Notes under the pieces: model-generated
Databases searched by the model: none
Seen by the model: only the letters and a program-made list of their open reading frames with translations
What the model was told of the DNA's origin: nothing
Translations under genes and position numbers: made by a program
Source: Candidatus Latescibacterota bacterium
Lineage (GTDB): Bacteria > Latescibacterota > UBA2968 > GCA-2709665
Direction: 5' to 3'
Length of the DNA: 8,081 bases
NCBI GenBank assembly: GCA_030746455.1
Contig: JASLMQ010000750.1
Span: 1 to 8,081, forward strand
Part shown: one piece after another, positions 6,153 through 8,081 of the stretch
Numbering within the stretch: position 1 is the first letter of the stretch
Layout of the letters: each line of letters starts with the position of its first letter

Positions 6153-6998
6153 ATGATCATCGATACGCACACGCACTTCTACGACCCCTCTCGCCCCGAG
6201 GGCGTGCCCTGGCCGCCGGCCGACAACGAACTCCTCTATCGCACGGTGCTCCCCGAACGCTGCAAGGCCCTCGCGGAGCCCGAGGGTGTGGTCGGCACCG
6301 TGGTGGTGGAGGCCAGCAACCGCGTGGAGGACAATCAGTGGATTCTGGACCTCGCCGCTGACGAGCCCTTCATCGTCGGCTTCGTCGGCAATCTCAATCC
6401 GGCCGACCCGGATTTCCTGAAGCATCTGGAGAGGTTCGCGGCCAATCCGCTCTACCGGGGCATCCGCATCGGGGGGGGGCGCAACATACAGGAGATCGAG
6501 CGCGGCGCCTACACCGCCCAGCTCGAGGCCATGACCGAGCGGGGCCTCACCCTGGACCTGCTCGTTCGCACGCCCGAGCTTTCCGCTGTGGATGATCTGG
6601 CCGGGCGGTTGTCGAGCCTGCGCATCGTGCTGAACCACATCGTGCACGTGCCCATCGACGGGAACCCGCCCGACCCCGACTGGGTTTCCGGCATGCAAGC
6701 GGTCGGCAGGCACGCGAACGTCTACTGCAAGGTCTCGGCCCTGCCCGAGCAGGCCGTTGAGCAGCCGGCCCCGACGGATCCCGCGTACTACGTCCCAACC
6801 CTGGACGCCCTGTGGGGTGCCTTCGGGGAAGACCGGCTCGTGTACGGCAGCAACTGGCCCGTCTGTGAGCGTGCTGCCGGCTACGGTTCGATGATCAATG
6901 TGGTGAAGGAGTACTTCGGGGGTAAGGGCCAAGAGGCCCACCGGAAGTACTTCAGGGATAACGGGCAGGCGGCGTATCGGTGGGTTGAGAGGGGCTAG
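6153..6998 (+). CDS. Amidohydrolase family 2 (COG3618), sugar-lactonase-like
   Basis: A 281-residue TIM-barrel amidohydrolase of the COG3618 group, which includes L-fucono-1,5-lactonase and related sugar lactonases and 2-pyrone-4,6-dicarboxylate hydrolase. Strand 1 carries D4-T-H6-T-H8-F-Y. Other family signatures are G-I-R near residue 104, L-D-L-L near 130, L-N-H162 (usually a barrel-face His), C-K-V-S-A-L and the strand-8 motif Y-G-S-N234-W-P-V. The usual Asp of G-S-D-W-P-V is Asn here. The C-terminus (Y-F-R-D-N-G-Q-A-A-Y-R-W-V) matches the usual end of the family, so the gene is full length. There is no signal peptide, so it is predicted to be cytoplasmic. It is the last gene of the operon after the lyase, which suggests hydrolysis of a lactone formed when a released sugar is oxidised. 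A run of nine G (6471-6479) encodes Gly107-109 without breaking the frame. Fold confident; substrate inferred. Confidence 0.85.
   Translation: MIIDTHTHFYDPSRPEGVPWPPADNELLYRTVLPERCKALAEPEGVVGTVVVEASNRVEDNQWILDLAADEPFIVGFVGNLNPADPDFLKHLERFAANPLYRGIRIGGGRNIQEIERGAYTAQLEAMTERGLTLDLLVRTPELSAVDDLAGRLSSLRIVLNHIVHVPIDGNPPDPDWVSGMQAVGRHANVYCKVSALPEQAVEQPAPTDPAYYVPTLDALWGAFGEDRLVYGSNWPVCERAAGYGSMINVVKEYFGGKGQEAHRKYFRDNGQAAYRWVERG
6471..6479 (+). repeat. Nine-G homopolymer inside the amidohydrolase gene
   Basis: Nine consecutive G encode Gly107-Gly108-Gly109 and are followed by CGC (Arg110). The frame is continuous on both sides with family-like sequence, so the count of nine is the in-frame length. 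Such tracts are prone to replication slippage and to sequencing error. Confidence 0.85.
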
Positions 6999-8081
6999 GT
7001 CCCAGCATCTGACTGATGAAGCACGACAGGCTGGGTGAAGGCGCCGTTGATCGCGCAGTCCCACGCCGCAAAGCGGACCCACGTCGCTTCCGTAGGATAG
7101 GGTATGCGGAAGCTTCGGCACGAGAACGGCGGGAGCTCTGTCGTGGAGACGATCTCTCGTTCGACACCAGTTGACGTGCCCCACACGACTTCCACGAAGT
7201 CCAGGGGGAACGTCCACTCGACGTCCGCGACGACCGCGCCATCCACCAGCTCGAAGTCCCGGATCAAGACCTCTCCGGTCGTGACGAAGAACTCGCCGCT
7301 CAGGAGCGCTGCCAGGACCGCGCTCCAATCCTCCACATCGGGTGCGCGGTCCATCTTGAGGTAGTTCAGGATGAAATCGCCGTACAGTTCGTAGTCGTCG
7401 CGCTTCTTGTACGTGTCCACTTCACCAACCAGGTACTTGGGCGGACTCCACTGGTTCATATCATTGTAGAAGCCCTCGCACCTGTCGTCGATCAGCCTCT
7501 TGAACGACATGTCGGCCGGCAGGTAGGAGCAGCTCGCGCCGATCCATCGGCGACTCCTGAATAGCTCCGTGTCTCTCATCCTGTCGGGGAATCCGACGGA
7601 GCCCTTCGTCCTCGGATGGGTGGTCCAGGCGGCCCCGTTCTCCTCGTTGAGGAGGCGCAGCAGATCCTCACAGCTACCCACGTGATAGACCCTCCCGAGA
7701 GACGGCAGGTTCTCAACGAAGGGCTGCTCATCCGTCCTGTAGTTGGTGTAGTAGACGGGCCTGGGGAACATCAGGTCCCAGTGACCGCCGGTGTGCGCAT
7801 TCGGTTCCTCTCCGGGGATGATCAGGAAGTCCTCATCCGAGTGCTCCCTGCACGCCTCGAAGTACACGTCTTGCTCCTCAAGTCTCTCGATCCCGGTCTC
7901 ATTGGGGTGGCCGTCGCCGTGGAAGTCGTTGAGCTGAACGATGTTGACGCCCAGCTCTTTGAATAGCTTGATCCAGGAGAGATCTCCTCCGTCGCGATAC
8001 TGCTCCCAGAAGCCCATGTGGAAGTGGGCGACCATGGTCCGATACCCGTCGAGCGCCTTGTACACGTCGTTCCTCGTGTAC
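6995..8081 (-). CDS. PHP-type metallohydrolase, CehA/McbA-like, N-terminus off the window
   Basis: A metal-dependent hydrolase read on the minus strand; the frame is open to the right edge, so the start is outside the window and 361 residues are visible. All PHP metal motifs appear in order: H-F-H (8026-8018), N-D-F-H (7930-7919, replacing the usual T-D-H), I-P-G-E-E-x4-H with G-G-H-W (E at 7810, H at 7783) and T-T-H-P (H at 7618). A later G-A-S-C-S-Y-L-P-A-D-M segment is followed by a C-terminal beta domain with F-F-V-T-T-G-E-V-L-I, V-E-W-T-F-P-L and W-V-R-F-A-A-W-D, ending near T-Q-P-V-V-L. This matches the usual C-terminal layout of CehA/McbA-family proteins. A GTG at 8065 is in frame, but family-like sequence continues upstream of it, so it is unlikely to be the start. 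It converges on the sugar operon, and the two stop codons overlap within CTAG. Substrate unknown. Confidence 0.8.
   Translation of the reverse strand, partial: YTRNDVYKALDGYRTMVAHFHMGFWEQYRDGGDLSWIKLFKELGVNIVQLNDFHGDGHPNETGIERLEEQDVYFEACREHSDEDFLIIPGEEPNAHTGGHWDLMFPRPVYYTNYRTDEQPFVENLPSLGRVYHVGSCEDLLRLLNEENGAAWTTHPRTKGSVGFPDRMRDTELFRSRRWIGASCSYLPADMSFKRLIDDRCEGFYNDMNQWSPPKYLVGEVDTYKKRDDYELYGDFILNYLKMDRAPDVEDWSAVLAALLSGEFFVTTGEVLIRDFELVDGAVVADVEWTFPLDFVEVVWGTSTGVEREIVSTTELPPFSCRSFRIPYPTEATWVRFAAWDCAINGAFTQPVVLHQSDAGT
7001..7035. terminator. Weak candidate hairpin just past the convergent stop codons
   Basis: CCCAGC (7001-7006) pairs with GCTGGG (7030-7035) around a 23-nt loop, just downstream of the plus-strand operon stop. 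There is no T-tract, and it lies within the converging PHP gene, so function as a terminator is speculative. Confidence 0.15.

Noticed and set aside
6018..7328. Minus-strand open frame of 436 codons across the amidohydrolase gene and into the PHP gene
   Set aside because: It spans two real genes in the wrong frame, shows no family motifs and is low in plausible hydrophobic core patterns.

Overview
The window reads as chromosomal DNA from an uncultured or environmental high-GC bacterium that degrades polysaccharides. The mix of a Cys-type sulfatase, a heparinase II/III-like lyase, a COG3618 lactonase-type amidohydrolase and a PHP-family metallohydrolase is common in Planctomycetota and in Poribacteria/Latescibacterota-like lineages. 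The taxon is inferred from gene repertoire only; there is no rRNA or other marker here. No mobile element, tRNA, rRNA or CRISPR array was found.

Layout. Positions 1-1405 (minus strand) hold the first 468 codons of a UvrD/Rep-type helicase with a DNA helicase IV (HelD)-like N-terminus; it runs off the left edge. A 230-bp divergent intergenic region (1406-1635) follows. Three plus-strand genes then form a likely operon: a sulfatase without signal peptide (1636-3003), a large exported heparinase II/III-like polysaccharide lyase (3058-6078) and an amidohydrolase-2/lactonase-like enzyme (6153-6998). Gaps are 54 and 74 nt, and each start has a ribosome-binding site. A minus-strand gene converges on the operon and overlaps its last stop codon by a few bases (6995-8081). 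It encodes the C-terminal part of a PHP-type metallohydrolase resembling the CehA/McbA group and runs off the right edge.

How the genes may work together (inference). The exported lyase would cleave a uronic-acid-containing, probably sulfated polysaccharide by beta-elimination. The sulfatase looks cytoplasmic and would desulfate imported products. The lactonase-like enzyme would act on a sugar lactone in the oxidative breakdown of the released monosaccharide. The PHP protein has all its metal motifs but no assignable substrate. No transporter, SusC/SusD pair or regulator is visible. The helicase is probably unrelated to the sugar cassette.

Most notable points: (a) a nuclease-like insert in the helicase whose expected acidic and lysine residues appear replaced; (b) the compact sulfatase-lyase-lactonase cassette with split cellular location; (c) a four-cysteine knuckle in the exported lyase; (d) Asn in place of the usual Asp in the lactonase GSxWPV motif. 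None of these proves a wholly new system.
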